6,968 nt of DNA from Ferruginibacter sp. (lineage in GTDB: Bacteria; Bacteroidota; Bacteroidia; Chitinophagales; Chitinophagaceae), in NCBI GenBank assembly GCA_018057635.1, contig JAGPDJ010000125.1, forward strand, positions 1 through 6,968, written 5' to 3'. A model generated the notes under the pieces. It was not told the DNA's origin. It saw only the letters and a list, made by a program, of their open reading frames with translations, and did not search any database. Positions 1 to 6,154 of this stretch are shown piece after piece (positions within the stretch are counted from its first letter, which is position 1; each line of letters starts with the position of its first letter). The translations under genes and the position numbers were made by a program.

Positions 1-1482
1 GTTAATCCCTTTTACATTATTAATGATCTCATTAGAAACATAGGCAAGGTATTCATAAGGAAGATGTGCCCAGTCTGCCGTCATACCATCAACTGATGTA
101 ACAGCTCTTAAGGCGATCGTGTATTCATAAGTACGTTCATCTCCCATAACCCCTACACTTTTTACCGGCAATAAAATACTGCCTGCCTGCCAAACTTTAT
201 CATACAAACCGAATTTTTTTAAACTCTCTGTATAGATGTAGTCTGCCTCCTGCAATAACTGTACCTTTTCTTCAGTAACTTCTCCTAAAATTCTGATGGC
301 AAGGCCCGGACCAGGGAAAGGGTGCCTGAAAAGCATTTCTTTTGGGATGCCAAGTTCCAGGCCTATTTTTCTAACTTCATCTTTAAATAAATAACGTAGC
401 GGTTCCACCAGTTTTAACTTCATCTTGTCTGGAAGCCCGCCAACATTGTGGTGCGATTTAATGGTTACAGAAGGCCCGTGTACAGATACGGATTCAATTA
501 CATCCGGATAAATGGTTCCCTGTCCTAGAAATTCAATGCCTTCAATGGCATGTGCTTCCTGGTCAAAAATATCTATGAAACTGTTGCCGATAGCCTTTCT
601 TTTATCTTCAGGCATTGTTTTGCCGGCCAGTTTGGTATAAAAGTGTTCACTGGCATTTACTCCCTTAACGTTAAGGCCTAACTGCTTATAAGTTTTTAAA
701 ACTTCTTCAAATTCATGTTTGCGTAATACACCATTGTCAACGAAAATACCATAGAGGTTACTGCCTATGGCCTGGTGGATTAACGTGGCAGCAACGGTGC
801 TGTCAACCCCGCCGCTTAATCCCATGACCACTTTGCTGTTTCCCAGCATTTTTTTAAGAGAAGCAACGGTATCGGTAATATAGTGTGCCGGTGTCCAGTC
901 TTGTTTACAACCACATCCGTTCACTAAGAAATTGCTGATGATTTTTTTCCCTTCTGTAGAATGATAAACCTCCGGGTGAAATTGCAAGCCATATATCTTT
1001 CCCGAAATGGCAGCGGTATTTTTAAATGCAGCCACAGGGATGCTGTCAGTAGTTCCAAGCAACTCAAACCCTTCCGGTAACTGTTGAATACTATCGCTAT
1101 GGCTCATCCACACCTGAGAAACCTCCGGCAAGCCTTTTAAAAGATCATCTTCTTTGCTAACGGTAAAACTGGCACGTCCATATTCCCTTTTATCACTTTT
1201 GGCAACATGGCCACCATATACTTTTGCTGTTAACTGTGCTCCGTAACAAATTCCCAGCACGGGGAGTTTATCAGCCATTTCCGGGATATTTACCAGCGGG
1301 GCTTTTTCATCATTTACAGAAAAAGGGGAACCTGAAAGGATAATGCCTTTTAAAGCAGGTTCGTAAACTATTTCTTTTTGGAATGGGATGATCTCACAAA
1401 AAACATTCGCTTCCCTTACAACCCTTGCAATCAGTTGGGTATACTGCGAACCAAAGTCGAGAATAACGATCTTTTCTGTCAT
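1..1482 (-). CDS. guaA: GMP synthase (glutamine-hydrolysing), 3' end cut by window edge
   Basis: GuaA converts XMP to GMP using ATP and ammonia released from glutamine, the last step of de novo guanine nucleotide synthesis in the cytoplasm. Translating the minus strand gives 494 uninterrupted codons. Residues about 1-190 form the class I glutamine amidotransferase: [13 protein letters not shown] near the N-terminus, the nucleophile elbow GICYG with Cys79, and QFHPE with His169 and Glu171 completing the triad. Residues about 200-390 form the ATP pyrophosphatase domain with the PP-loop SGGVDS at 223-228 and the later [13 protein letters not shown] motif. The rest is the dimerisation domain, which stops at NNVKGIN; the family normally ends about 15-17 residues later (a segment like RVVYDIS..PP.TIEWE), so the total would be about 510, normal for the family. 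The start is chosen because the family begins within a few residues of the LDFGSQY motif. It is transcribed divergently from the lipoprotein gene at 1701. Nothing is broken in the visible part. Confidence 0.97.
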   Translation of the reverse strand, partial: MTEKIVILDFGSQYTQLIARVVREANVFCEIIPFQKEIVYEPALKGIILSGSPFSVNDEKAPLVNIPEMADKLPVLGICYGAQLTAKVYGGHVAKSDKREYGRASFTVSKEDDLLKGLPEVSQVWMSHSDSIQQLPEGFELLGTTDSIPVAAFKNTAAISGKIYGLQFHPEVYHSTEGKKIISNFLVNGCGCKQDWTPAHYITDTVASLKKMLGNSKVVMGLSGGVDSTVAATLIHQAIGSNLYGIFVDNGVLRKHEFEEVLKTYKQLGLNVKGVNASEHFYTKLAGKTMPEDKRKAIGNSFIDIFDQEAHAIEGIEFLGQGTIYPDVIESVSVHGPSVTIKSHHNVGGLPDKMKLKLVEPLRYLFKDEVRKIGLELGIPKEMLFRHPFPGPGLAIRILGEVTEEKVQLLQEADYIYTESLKKFGLYDKVWQAGSILLPVKSVGVMGDERTYEYTIALRAVTSVDGMTADWAHLPYEYLAYVSNEIINNVKGIN

Positions 1483-1489
1483 ATTGCTG

Positions 1490-1497
1490 CAAAGATA
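1490..1497 (-). promoter_or_regulatory. Bacteroidota -7 promoter element of guaA
   Basis: On the minus strand the sequence TATCTTTG matches the Bacteroidota primary sigma factor -7 consensus TAnnTTTG exactly. Only 7 nt separate it from the guaA ATG. Since the element is centred near -7, transcription would begin a few bases before the ATG, giving a leaderless or near-leaderless mRNA. No convincing -33 TTTG is seen at the expected spacing, so the call rests on the -7 box and its position. Confidence 0.6.
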
Positions 1498-1540
1498 ATT
1501 TAATTGGAGATAATGGATGGCAGGTGCATGTAAGTTGATT

Positions 1541-1601
1541 CAAGATACAGGATACAAGATATGATAAGCAAGATTGGGATACAGGAAAATAATACAGGAA
1601 G
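1541..1601. repeat. Heptamer quasi-repeat array, copy A
   Basis: A run of about nine degenerate units, mostly 7 nt, reads on the plus strand CAAGATA, CAGGATA, CAAGATA, TGATAAG, CAAGATT, GGGATA, CAGGAAA, ATAATA, CAGGAAG. It lies in the divergent spacer between guaA and the lipoprotein gene. The reverse complement of positions 1549-1561 is identical over 13 nt to positions 3942-3954 in the second array, so the two arrays belong to one family in opposite orientation. The function is unknown; it resembles the short interspersed low-complexity repeats that occur between genes in some Bacteroidota. Confidence 0.65.
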
Positions 1602-1651
1602 TTAATGTTGGTAACAATAAATTAACAGAGGTATCATTTCCTTACAAAAGG

Positions 1652-1683
1652 TTTGTATTAGCGGATTAAATTATAAATCTTTG
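1652..1683 (+). promoter_or_regulatory. Promoter of the DUF2807 lipoprotein gene
   Basis: A -33 TTTG at 1652-1655 is followed after 20 bp by AATCTTTG at 1676-1683, which matches the Bacteroidota -7 consensus TAnnTTTG at all but the first base. The predicted transcript would start near 1687, leaving a leader of about 13 nt before the ATG at 1701. No Shine-Dalgarno sequence is visible, as is usual in this phylum. Confidence 0.7.
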
Positions 1684-1700
1684 CATAATAAATTATAACC

Positions 1701-2396
1701 ATGCAAAAATTAGGAATTTTTATTATAGCGATACTTTTATTTTCAGCCTGTCGCTATAAATCTGGTAGCGGAAATATTGTTACTGAAGTAAGAGAAACAG
1801 GTTCTTTTACAGGAATAAGAGTAAGTGGTGGTTTTGAAGTCGAGTTAAGGCATGCAGGTAATGAAGAAGTGATTGTGGAAGCTGATGATAACATTATTAA
1901 GTATATAAACACAAATGTTCGTAAGGGAGAATTGGTTATTAACCTGGATGATCTGAATGTACATGATGCGCATTTGAAGGTTCTGATATCTGCGCCTTCC
2001 ATAAACTCAATTAAAGTGTCTGCGGGTTCAGATTTTATTGCAAAAGATGAATTAAAATCTGATGAAATTATCATCCTGAAAGCATCCAGTGGTTCAAAGA
2101 TCAAAACTGCCGTTGATGCCCCTGGTGTGGAGGCAGATGCAAGCAGCGCCGGTGAAATAAGCATTTCTGGCAGAACAAAGGATTTTAATGCAGAAACTTC
2201 CAGCGGGGCAAGTATATTGGCAAAAGAATTACTCAGCGAAAATACGGTAGTACAGGCCAGCAGCGGTTCAACTGCTAAAGTACATGCAAGCGTTAAACTG
2301 GAAGCTACAGCCAGCAGTGGGGCAAACGTTTCTTATCGCGGGGCGGCAAGTGTGCAAAAATCAACAAGCAGCGGTGGGGCAGTAGAGAAGGAATAG
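1701..2396 (+). CDS. Head-GIN/DUF2807 domain lipoprotein
   Basis: This is a 231-residue envelope protein of the DUF2807 (head GIN domain, 'putative auto-transporter adhesin') family, common in Bacteroidota; its molecular role is unknown. Residues 1-16 form a lipoprotein signal peptide with an LFSAC lipobox and lipidated Cys17. The residues after the cysteine (RYKSG) lack the acidic surface-export signal known in some Bacteroidota, so anchoring facing the periplasm is possible. The DUF2807 signature runs from about residue 25 (NIVTEVRETGSFTGIRVSGG) to the C-terminus. The second half is a ladder of SSG or SAG turns at about residues 107, 129, 148, 167, 187, 205 and 223, spaced 18-22 residues, as expected of a beta-helix or beta-solenoid with one turn per rung. 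It has its own promoter, ends with TAG followed by eight T residues, and shares no obvious operon with the next gene, 290 bp away. Family assignment is firm; function is not known. Confidence 0.88.
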   Translation: MQKLGIFIIAILLFSACRYKSGSGNIVTEVRETGSFTGIRVSGGFEVELRHAGNEEVIVEADDNIIKYINTNVRKGELVINLDDLNVHDAHLKVLISAPSINSIKVSAGSDFIAKDELKSDEIIILKASSGSKIKTAVDAPGVEADASSAGEISISGRTKDFNAETSSGASILAKELLSENTVVQASSGSTAKVHASVKLEATASSGANVSYRGAASVQKSTSSGGAVEKE

Positions 2397-2686
2397 TTTT
2401 TTTTATAAGTAACATAATAACGGTAAAGAGTAAACGCTTATAGTAATTGCCTGATAGTCCATAAATGGTATAAAATGTTCTCCATATTAAAGTCAAAGCA
2501 AAAGCGTCTTTTTTAAAAAATAGAAATCTCCACCAGTAATATTATACAGTCAGCATGTTATTTCCACATGAGTAATAATAAATGTCTGCTCAATAGAATT
2601 AGTTAAAAATCTTGCCATCAACATCCTGTAGACTTGGTTTTTTGTTTCTTTTTTTATAAATTTAACAAACCTCAAATCTACAGATC
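2397..2686. other. Intergenic region without recognised gene
   Basis: This AT-rich spacer starts with a run of eight T residues directly after the lipoprotein stop codon, but no GC-rich stem precedes it, so I do not call a terminator. A readable minus-strand frame of 63 codons overlaps the end of the lipoprotein gene and resembles no known protein. The right end holds the likely promoter of the downstream gene. I see no RNA gene or ordered repeat here. Confidence 0.5.
2634..2664 (+). promoter_or_regulatory. Possible promoter of the secreted fibre-like protein gene
   Basis: TTG at 2634-2636 and TAAATTTA at 2657-2664 are separated by 20 bp and resemble the Bacteroidota -33 and -7 elements, with the last base of the -7 box not matching. 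The ATG follows at 2687, giving a leader of about 20 nt. The match is weaker than those upstream of 1701 and 4085. Confidence 0.4.
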
Positions 2687-3811
2687 ATGAAATCAATATT
2701 CATATTTCTTCTCTTTACACTAAATGTTGCAACAGCTCAAAATATTGGAATTGGAACCACAACACCTGCAGAAAAACTGGAAGTAAAGAGTGCGTTAAGA
2801 AGTACTTTAAAAATTAGTTCAAATAGTTACGTTGATACAACTGAATTGCTCTTGAGTAACCGTACAAGCAGTTTGTTGGGTACTGATTTTTCTATCAAGA
2901 ACATCCGGGAGGAAGGGTTGCATTTTTCTTCCCTTTCAGACTTTGCGGGTAATAATTCAACCAATTCTTTCGTGATACGCCCAAATGGAAATGTAGGAGT
3001 GGGTATGATGCCTTTGTACAAATTTCAGGTGAATGGAACCAGCCGTTTTAATGGTTTAACACAAATGGACGGGTTGAATTTATTCGAATTTGGTGCGGGT
3101 GTGGCGGGAAAAGAATTGAATGCCGGTAAAATAGGATACAATGCATTTGGGCAAAATGCGCTCACATTTGTGGGTGCCGGTACAAATGCAGCCAACCGGG
3201 CCATTTATTTCTTTGCAGAAGGCGGAACAACCATGAGCGGCCCATTAAACATTGGAGGTGCACTCAGGGTTAACGGTAATCCCGGTGTTACCGGCCAGGT
3301 ACTCACATCTAATGGAACAGCTTTGCCGGCCTGGCAGAGTTCATCTTTTGCAAACAATACCCGATTTGCTGTAACCCTGGATGAAAGTGCAGGATTGCTT
3401 GCCGGTAATGCGGTTTTTGCATCAACCAATTACAACCTCAATACAACTGATGTCAGTATTGTAAATGGAACTTCAACCATTACAATTAACAAAACCGGTT
3501 TATATCACTTTGATTTTGTGGTTTTTGGTGAAGTGTCATATTCTCCGGCACCAACAGGCAGTTATCCAAGGGCAAATTTGAGTCTTAATGTTTCTGGCAT
3601 TGCCAACCCGATACGGCTGGTAGGATTAAGGGTGATGAATCCAACGTCTGATGCCAAACTTGGCTGGCAGTTTAACGAGTCTGTATCAATAAATTTACAT
3701 ATATCTGCCCCTGCAACCATCAGCCTTTCTTATAATTATGCATCAGCCTCGGCCGGTGGTGCTTTTCCATCACTTTCGGGAAATTTTTCCGGAAACCTGA
3801 TCAGTGAATAA
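2687..3811 (+). CDS. Secreted fibre-like protein with probable C1q/TNF-like C-terminal domain
   Basis: The 374-residue product begins with a Sec signal peptide (residues 1-17, cleavage after ATA before Gln18). Mature residues 18-34 (QNIGIGTTTPAEKLEVK) carry the opening motif of many Bacteroidota surface fibre or tail-spike-like proteins, and a second degenerate copy (VGVGMMPLYKFQVNG) lies at 103-117. Residues 183-217 contain further typical segments: MSGPLNIGGALRVNG, then GQVLTSNGTALPAWQ. Residues about 225-374 look like a C1q/TNF-type jelly roll: a strand with GLYHFDFVVF at 271-280, and a FSGNLI ending at 367-372 comparable to the C1q ending FsGfLl. Such folds normally trimerise, so a trimeric stalk with a globular head is inferred. 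No lipobox, type IX sorting domain or S74 peptidase is visible. Its partner or ligand is unknown. The gene stands alone between the lipoprotein gene and the ribosomal operon. Secretion and the N-terminal motif are clear; the C1q-like assignment is pattern-based. Confidence 0.8.
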   Translation: MKSIFIFLLFTLNVATAQNIGIGTTTPAEKLEVKSALRSTLKISSNSYVDTTELLLSNRTSSLLGTDFSIKNIREEGLHFSSLSDFAGNNSTNSFVIRPNGNVGVGMMPLYKFQVNGTSRFNGLTQMDGLNLFEFGAGVAGKELNAGKIGYNAFGQNALTFVGAGTNAANRAIYFFAEGGTTMSGPLNIGGALRVNGNPGVTGQVLTSNGTALPAWQSSSFANNTRFAVTLDESAGLLAGNAVFASTNYNLNTTDVSIVNGTSTITINKTGLYHFDFVVFGEVSYSPAPTGSYPRANLSLNVSGIANPIRLVGLRVMNPTSDAKLGWQFNESVSINLHISAPATISLSYNYASASAGGAFPSLSGNFSGNLISE

Positions 3812-3827
3812 CTGGTTTTTAGTTATT
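3807..3827 (+). terminator. Weak hairpin at the stop codon of the fibre-like gene
   Basis: AATAACT (3807-3813) and AGTTATT (3821-3827) form a perfect 7-bp stem around a T-rich 7-nt loop and overlap the TAA stop codon. The stem is AT-rich and is not followed by a clean T run, so it is only a candidate 3' end for this transcript. Confidence 0.3.
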
Positions 3828-3930
3828 TACATAGAAATCAAAGATTTTATCAGTTTACATTGAATAAGTAAATCCCAATACCCGGTTTTCATTACTTGTT
3901 TATTATCAATAAGTTACGTTGAAATAATGG

Positions 3931-3986
3931 CTTGCTTCCTGTATCTTGTATCCTAAATCTTGCATCATGCATCCTGTATCATTCCC
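3931..3986. repeat. Heptamer quasi-repeat array, copy B (inverted relative to copy A)
   Basis: Eight consecutive 7-nt units read CTTGCTT, CCTGTAT, CTTGTAT, CCTAAAT, CTTGCAT, CATGCAT, CCTGTAT and CATTCCC on the plus strand. The period is exact and the consensus is about C(C/T)TGTAT. Positions 3942-3954 equal the reverse complement of 1549-1561, and after a 2-nt mismatch the match continues for another six bases. The array ends 26 bp before the -33 element of the ribosomal promoter. No coding potential or known function is apparent. Confidence 0.7.
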
Positions 3987-4012
3987 CTCTAAAAAAATAT
4001 TTCCCTCAATTG

Positions 4013-4043
4013 TTTGTCAATTAAAATACTACCCTTACCTTTG
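4013..4043 (+). promoter_or_regulatory. Promoter of the S10 ribosomal protein operon
   Basis: TTTG at 4013-4016, a 19-bp spacer and TACCTTTG at 4036-4043 form a textbook Bacteroidota promoter (TTTG / TAnnTTTG). Transcription should begin near 4047, leaving a leader of about 38 nt before rpsJ. That leader is too short for the long L4-responsive structure that precedes the S10 operon in Escherichia coli. Confidence 0.8.
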
Positions 4044-4084
4044 CACTCCAAATTAAAAAAACGGAATTTTAAAGTTCTTTACAT

Positions 4085-4390
4085 ATGTCACAACGAATCA
4101 GAATCAAATTACAGTCTTACGATCACAATTTAGTAGACAAATCTGCTGAGAAGATCGTTAAAACTGTACGCAGCACAGGCGCCGTGGTTACAGGTCCTAT
4201 TCCTTTGCCAACGCATAAGAAGATCTTTACTGTATTGCGTTCCCCTCACGTTAACAAGAAAGCACGTGAGCAGTTTCAATTGTGTACGCACAAGCGTTTG
4301 TTAGACATTTACACCAGCAGCAGCCGTACGGTTGACGCTTTAAGTAAGCTAGACTTACCAAGTGGTGTGGATGTTGAGATTAAGGCTTAA
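4085..4390 (+). CDS. rpsJ: 30S ribosomal protein S10 (NusE)
   Basis: S10 is a protein of the 30S head that also acts as NusE, binding NusB in antitermination complexes. The 101-residue product is full length for the family and collinear with it: [10 protein letters not shown] at the N-terminus, the loop segment [28 protein letters not shown] (residues 38-64) that carries the long rRNA-binding loop, THKRLLDIY at 68-76, and the closing [10 protein letters not shown]. It opens the S10 operon directly downstream of a strong promoter. In many Bacteroidota rpsJ follows rpsL-rpsG-fusA, whereas here its upstream neighbour is an unrelated secreted protein gene. The spacer to rplC is unusually long (110 nt to the true start) and contains two palindromes. 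Confidence 0.98.
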   Translation: MSQRIRIKLQSYDHNLVDKSAEKIVKTVRSTGAVVTGPIPLPTHKKIFTVLRSPHVNKKAREQFQLCTHKRLLDIYTSSSRTVDALSKLDLPSGVDVEIKA

Positions 4391-4397
4391 TGAACCT

Positions 4398-4413
4398 CTC
4401 CGCCGCGGCGGAG
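4398..4413. repeat. Perfect 16-bp GC-rich palindrome in the rpsJ-rplC spacer
   Basis: CTCCGCCG followed directly by CGGCGGAG is self-complementary over 16 bases, 7 nt after the rpsJ stop codon. In RNA it would fold as a 6-bp GC stem with a CGCG loop. No T run follows, so it is not a standard terminator. It stands out from its AT-rich surroundings and may be a REP-like interspersed palindrome, an mRNA-stabilising hairpin or a pause site. Confidence 0.7.
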
Positions 4414-4458
4414 GAGGCATGAGCTAAGTTCTTAAAAGAAAAAAATATGAACACTCAA

Positions 4459-4478
4459 GTCCCGATTAAGATCGGGAC
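4459..4478. repeat. Perfect inverted repeat (8-bp stem) before rplC
   Basis: GTCCCGAT and ATCGGGAC flank a TAAG tetraloop, giving a strong 8-bp hairpin that ends 22 nt before the true rplC start. It lies inside the spurious in-frame extension upstream of rplC and accounts for part of that odd peptide. Like the palindrome 60 nt upstream, it could be an inserted REP-like element or a regulatory mRNA hairpin; no T run follows. Confidence 0.7.
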
Positions 4479-4500
4479 CGCTGGGTATAAAACAGATACA

Positions 4501-5118
4501 ATGAAAAGTATTATTGGTAAGAAGATTGGCATGACCAGTATCTTTGATACAGCCGGCAAACAGACTGCGGTTACGATCATCGAAGCAGGACCATGCGTAG
4601 TCACTCAAAAGAAAACCGTAGAAACAGACGGTTACAATGCTCTCCAGATAGCATTCGGCGATAAGAAAGAAAAACACTCCGTAAAAGCCGAGATCAACCA
4701 CTTTGCAAAAGCTAATACAGCTCCAAAAAGATTCGTAAAAGAAATACGCGATAGCGAAACAGATAAGAACGTTGGTGAATCCATCACTGTTGACATTTTT
4801 GCCGAAGGCGATAGTGTTGCCGTTGTTGGAACTTCCAAGGGTAAAGGTTTCCAGGGTGTTGTAAAACGTCATGGTTTCAGTGGTGTTGGTGAGCAATCTC
4901 ACGGACAGCATGACCGCCAGCGTGCACCCGGTTCTATCGGTAACTCTTCCGATGCCAGCCGTGTATTCAAAGGAATGCGCATGGCAGGCCGCATGGGTGG
5001 CGACAGGGTTAAAATGAAAGGCCTTAAAGTGGTTAAGATCTTCGCAGAAAAAAATTACATATTAATAAGTGGTTCGGTTCCGGGCCATAATGGTTCAATC
5101 GTTTTAATACAGAAGTAA
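4501..5118 (+). CDS. rplC: 50S ribosomal protein L3
   Basis: L3 binds near the 3' end of 23S rRNA, is needed early in 50S assembly and reaches toward the peptidyl transferase centre. The 205-residue product begins [16 protein letters not shown], the standard L3 start. An ATG at 4447 in the same frame would add 18 residues, but these are non-homologous and encoded by a palindrome, so I reject it. Further family landmarks are [18 protein letters not shown] (111-128), the loop [15 protein letters not shown] (133-147), [11 protein letters not shown] (156-166) and [12 protein letters not shown] near the end. The residue after GSIG is Asn148, where Escherichia coli has the glutamine (Gln150) methylated by PrmB, so that modification is not expected here. 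The stop codon lies 1 nt before rplD, indicating translational coupling. Confidence 0.97.
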   Translation: MKSIIGKKIGMTSIFDTAGKQTAVTIIEAGPCVVTQKKTVETDGYNALQIAFGDKKEKHSVKAEINHFAKANTAPKRFVKEIRDSETDKNVGESITVDIFAEGDSVAVVGTSKGKGFQGVVKRHGFSGVGEQSHGQHDRQRAPGSIGNSSDASRVFKGMRMAGRMGGDRVKMKGLKVVKIFAEKNYILISGSVPGHNGSIVLIQK

Positions 5119-5119
5119 T

Positions 5120-5758
5120 ATGCAACTAGATATAATAAATTCAAAAGGAGCAAAAACCGGAAGAACCATTGAGTTACCGGATGATATATTTGGAATAGAA
5201 CCAAATGACCACGTAATCTACCTTGCTGTGAAGCAATACCAGGGCGCTCAACGCCAGGGTACACACAAAGTGAAAACCCGTATGGAAGTAAAAGGTTCTT
5301 CTAAAAAGCTGCACAAGCAAAAAGGAACCGGTGGTGCCCGTAAAGGTAACCTGCGTAACCCTTTGTACAAAGGTGGTGGTTCTATCTTCGGACCAAAACC
5401 GCATGCTTATGATATCAAGCTTAACCGCAAAGTGAAAGACCTGGCTAAAATGAGCGCACTGGCTTATAAGGCTAAAGACAATGCTATTGTTGTGTTGGAA
5501 GATCTGAATATGGATTCACCTAAAACAAAAACATTTACCGGTATTCTTAGCAGCCTGAATCTTGGTCGTAAAAAAGCCCTGGTTGTTTTACCTGAGTATA
5601 ACAGTAACCTGTACCTGAGTTTACGTAACGTACCCGGAGTATGTGGTACTTTGCTGAGCGATATGAATACATATGACATTCTAAATGCCAATGTGTTGAT
5701 CTTAACGGAAAGTGCTGCAAAGTTATTTTCTGAAACAGCAGAAGAAGCAGTTGCTTAA
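5120..5758 (+). CDS. rplD: 50S ribosomal protein L4
   Basis: L4 binds 23S rRNA and sends an extended loop into the wall of the peptide exit tunnel; in Escherichia coli it also represses the S10 operon. The product is 212 residues, normal for the family. The tunnel loop is recognisable at about 58-95: KGSSKKLHKQKGTGGARKGN, then the GGGSIFGPKPHAY segment. NRKVKDLAKMSALAYK at 102-117 and the C-terminal Rossmann-like part with LNLGRKKALVVLPE (146-159) complete the domain. The ATG begins 1 nt after the rplC stop, so the two are probably coupled. No leader capable of L4 binding is obvious at the start of this operon, so autoregulation of the E. coli kind is not shown by the sequence. A 96-nt spacer containing short-period repeats follows. 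Confidence 0.97.
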   Translation: MQLDIINSKGAKTGRTIELPDDIFGIEPNDHVIYLAVKQYQGAQRQGTHKVKTRMEVKGSSKKLHKQKGTGGARKGNLRNPLYKGGGSIFGPKPHAYDIKLNRKVKDLAKMSALAYKAKDNAIVVLEDLNMDSPKTKTFTGILSSLNLGRKKALVVLPEYNSNLYLSLRNVPGVCGTLLSDMNTYDILNANVLILTESAAKLFSETAEEAVA

Positions 5759-5810
5759 GGATTTGAGAATAGAGAATTTGGAGATTTGAGGATTTGGAAA
5801 TTTGAGGATG
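5759..5810. repeat. Eight-base quasi-repeat (GATTTGAG-like) in the rplD-rplW spacer
   Basis: The core TTTG recurs at 5762, 5777, 5785, 5793 and 5801, a period of 8 nt with one 15-nt gap, in units such as GAATTTGG, AGATTTGA, GGATTTGG and AAATTTGA. It starts directly after the rplD stop codon and fills over half of the spacer. GAGAATT at 5772-5778 can also pair with AATTCTC at 5814-5820. No protein or promoter is supported here; it looks like intergenic low-complexity repeat DNA that has entered or arisen within the operon. Confidence 0.65.
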
Positions 5811-5854
5811 ACTAATTCTCGGGATTAAAATTAAAAACAAACAAATTATTAGAC

Positions 5855-6154
5855 ATGAAATTGTCAGACGTTTTATTAAAGCCGATATTATCTGAGAAAG
5901 CTAACAAGCAATCAGAAAAAATGAACCGCTACACATTTATAGTAGACAGGAAGGCTAATAAGCTTGAAATTAAAAAGGCAGTAGAACAGTTCTACGGTGT
6001 ACAGGTAGAGAACGTGAATACACTTGTTATGCCTTCTAAGCAAAAAGCAAAATACACCAAAGCTGGTTTTATCGTTGGCCGCAAGCCTGCTAAAAAGAAA
6101 GCATTGGTTACAGTAGCAGAAGGTGAAACAATTGACCTTTACGGAACTGTATAA
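5855..6154 (+). CDS. rplW: 50S ribosomal protein L23
   Basis: L23 sits at the exit of the 50S peptide tunnel, where it serves as the docking site for trigger factor and SRP. The 99-residue product is full length and follows the family pattern: LLKPILSEKANKQ at residues 7-19, the strand NRYTFIVDRKANKLEIKKAVEQFYGVQV at 24-51, the basic extended loop MPSKQKAKYTKAGFIVGRKPAKKKA (59-83) and the closing VTVAEGETIDLYG. It is separated from rplD by a 96-nt repeat-containing spacer and from rplB by 61 nt. Both gaps are longer than usual for this operon. No Shine-Dalgarno sequence is visible; the region before the ATG is A-rich, as is typical for the phylum. Confidence 0.97.
   Translation: MKLSDVLLKPILSEKANKQSEKMNRYTFIVDRKANKLEIKKAVEQFYGVQVENVNTLVMPSKQKAKYTKAGFIVGRKPAKKKALVTVAEGETIDLYGTV

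Noticed and set aside
1754..2164. Minus-strand frame of 136 codons inside the DUF2807 gene
   Set aside because: The plus-strand frame has a lipoprotein signal, family signature and promoter; the opposite frame has none of these.
2397..2404. Run of eight T residues after the lipoprotein stop as a terminator
   Set aside because: No convincing stem lies directly before it.
4398..4413. GC palindrome as an intrinsic terminator after rpsJ
   Set aside because: No T run follows it, and termination here would cut off most of an essential operon.
4419..4427. Tiny reading frame ATG AGC TAA preceded by a GGAGGAGG sequence
   Set aside because: Bacteroidota rarely depend on Shine-Dalgarno pairing, and the purine run is half of the GC-rich palindrome; a two-codon frame here is most likely chance.
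4447..4500. Upstream in-frame ATG as the true rplC start (223-residue product)
   Set aside because: The L3 family starts at the [16 protein letters not shown] sequence at 4501; the extension has no family similarity and is partly made of the 4459-4478 inverted repeat.
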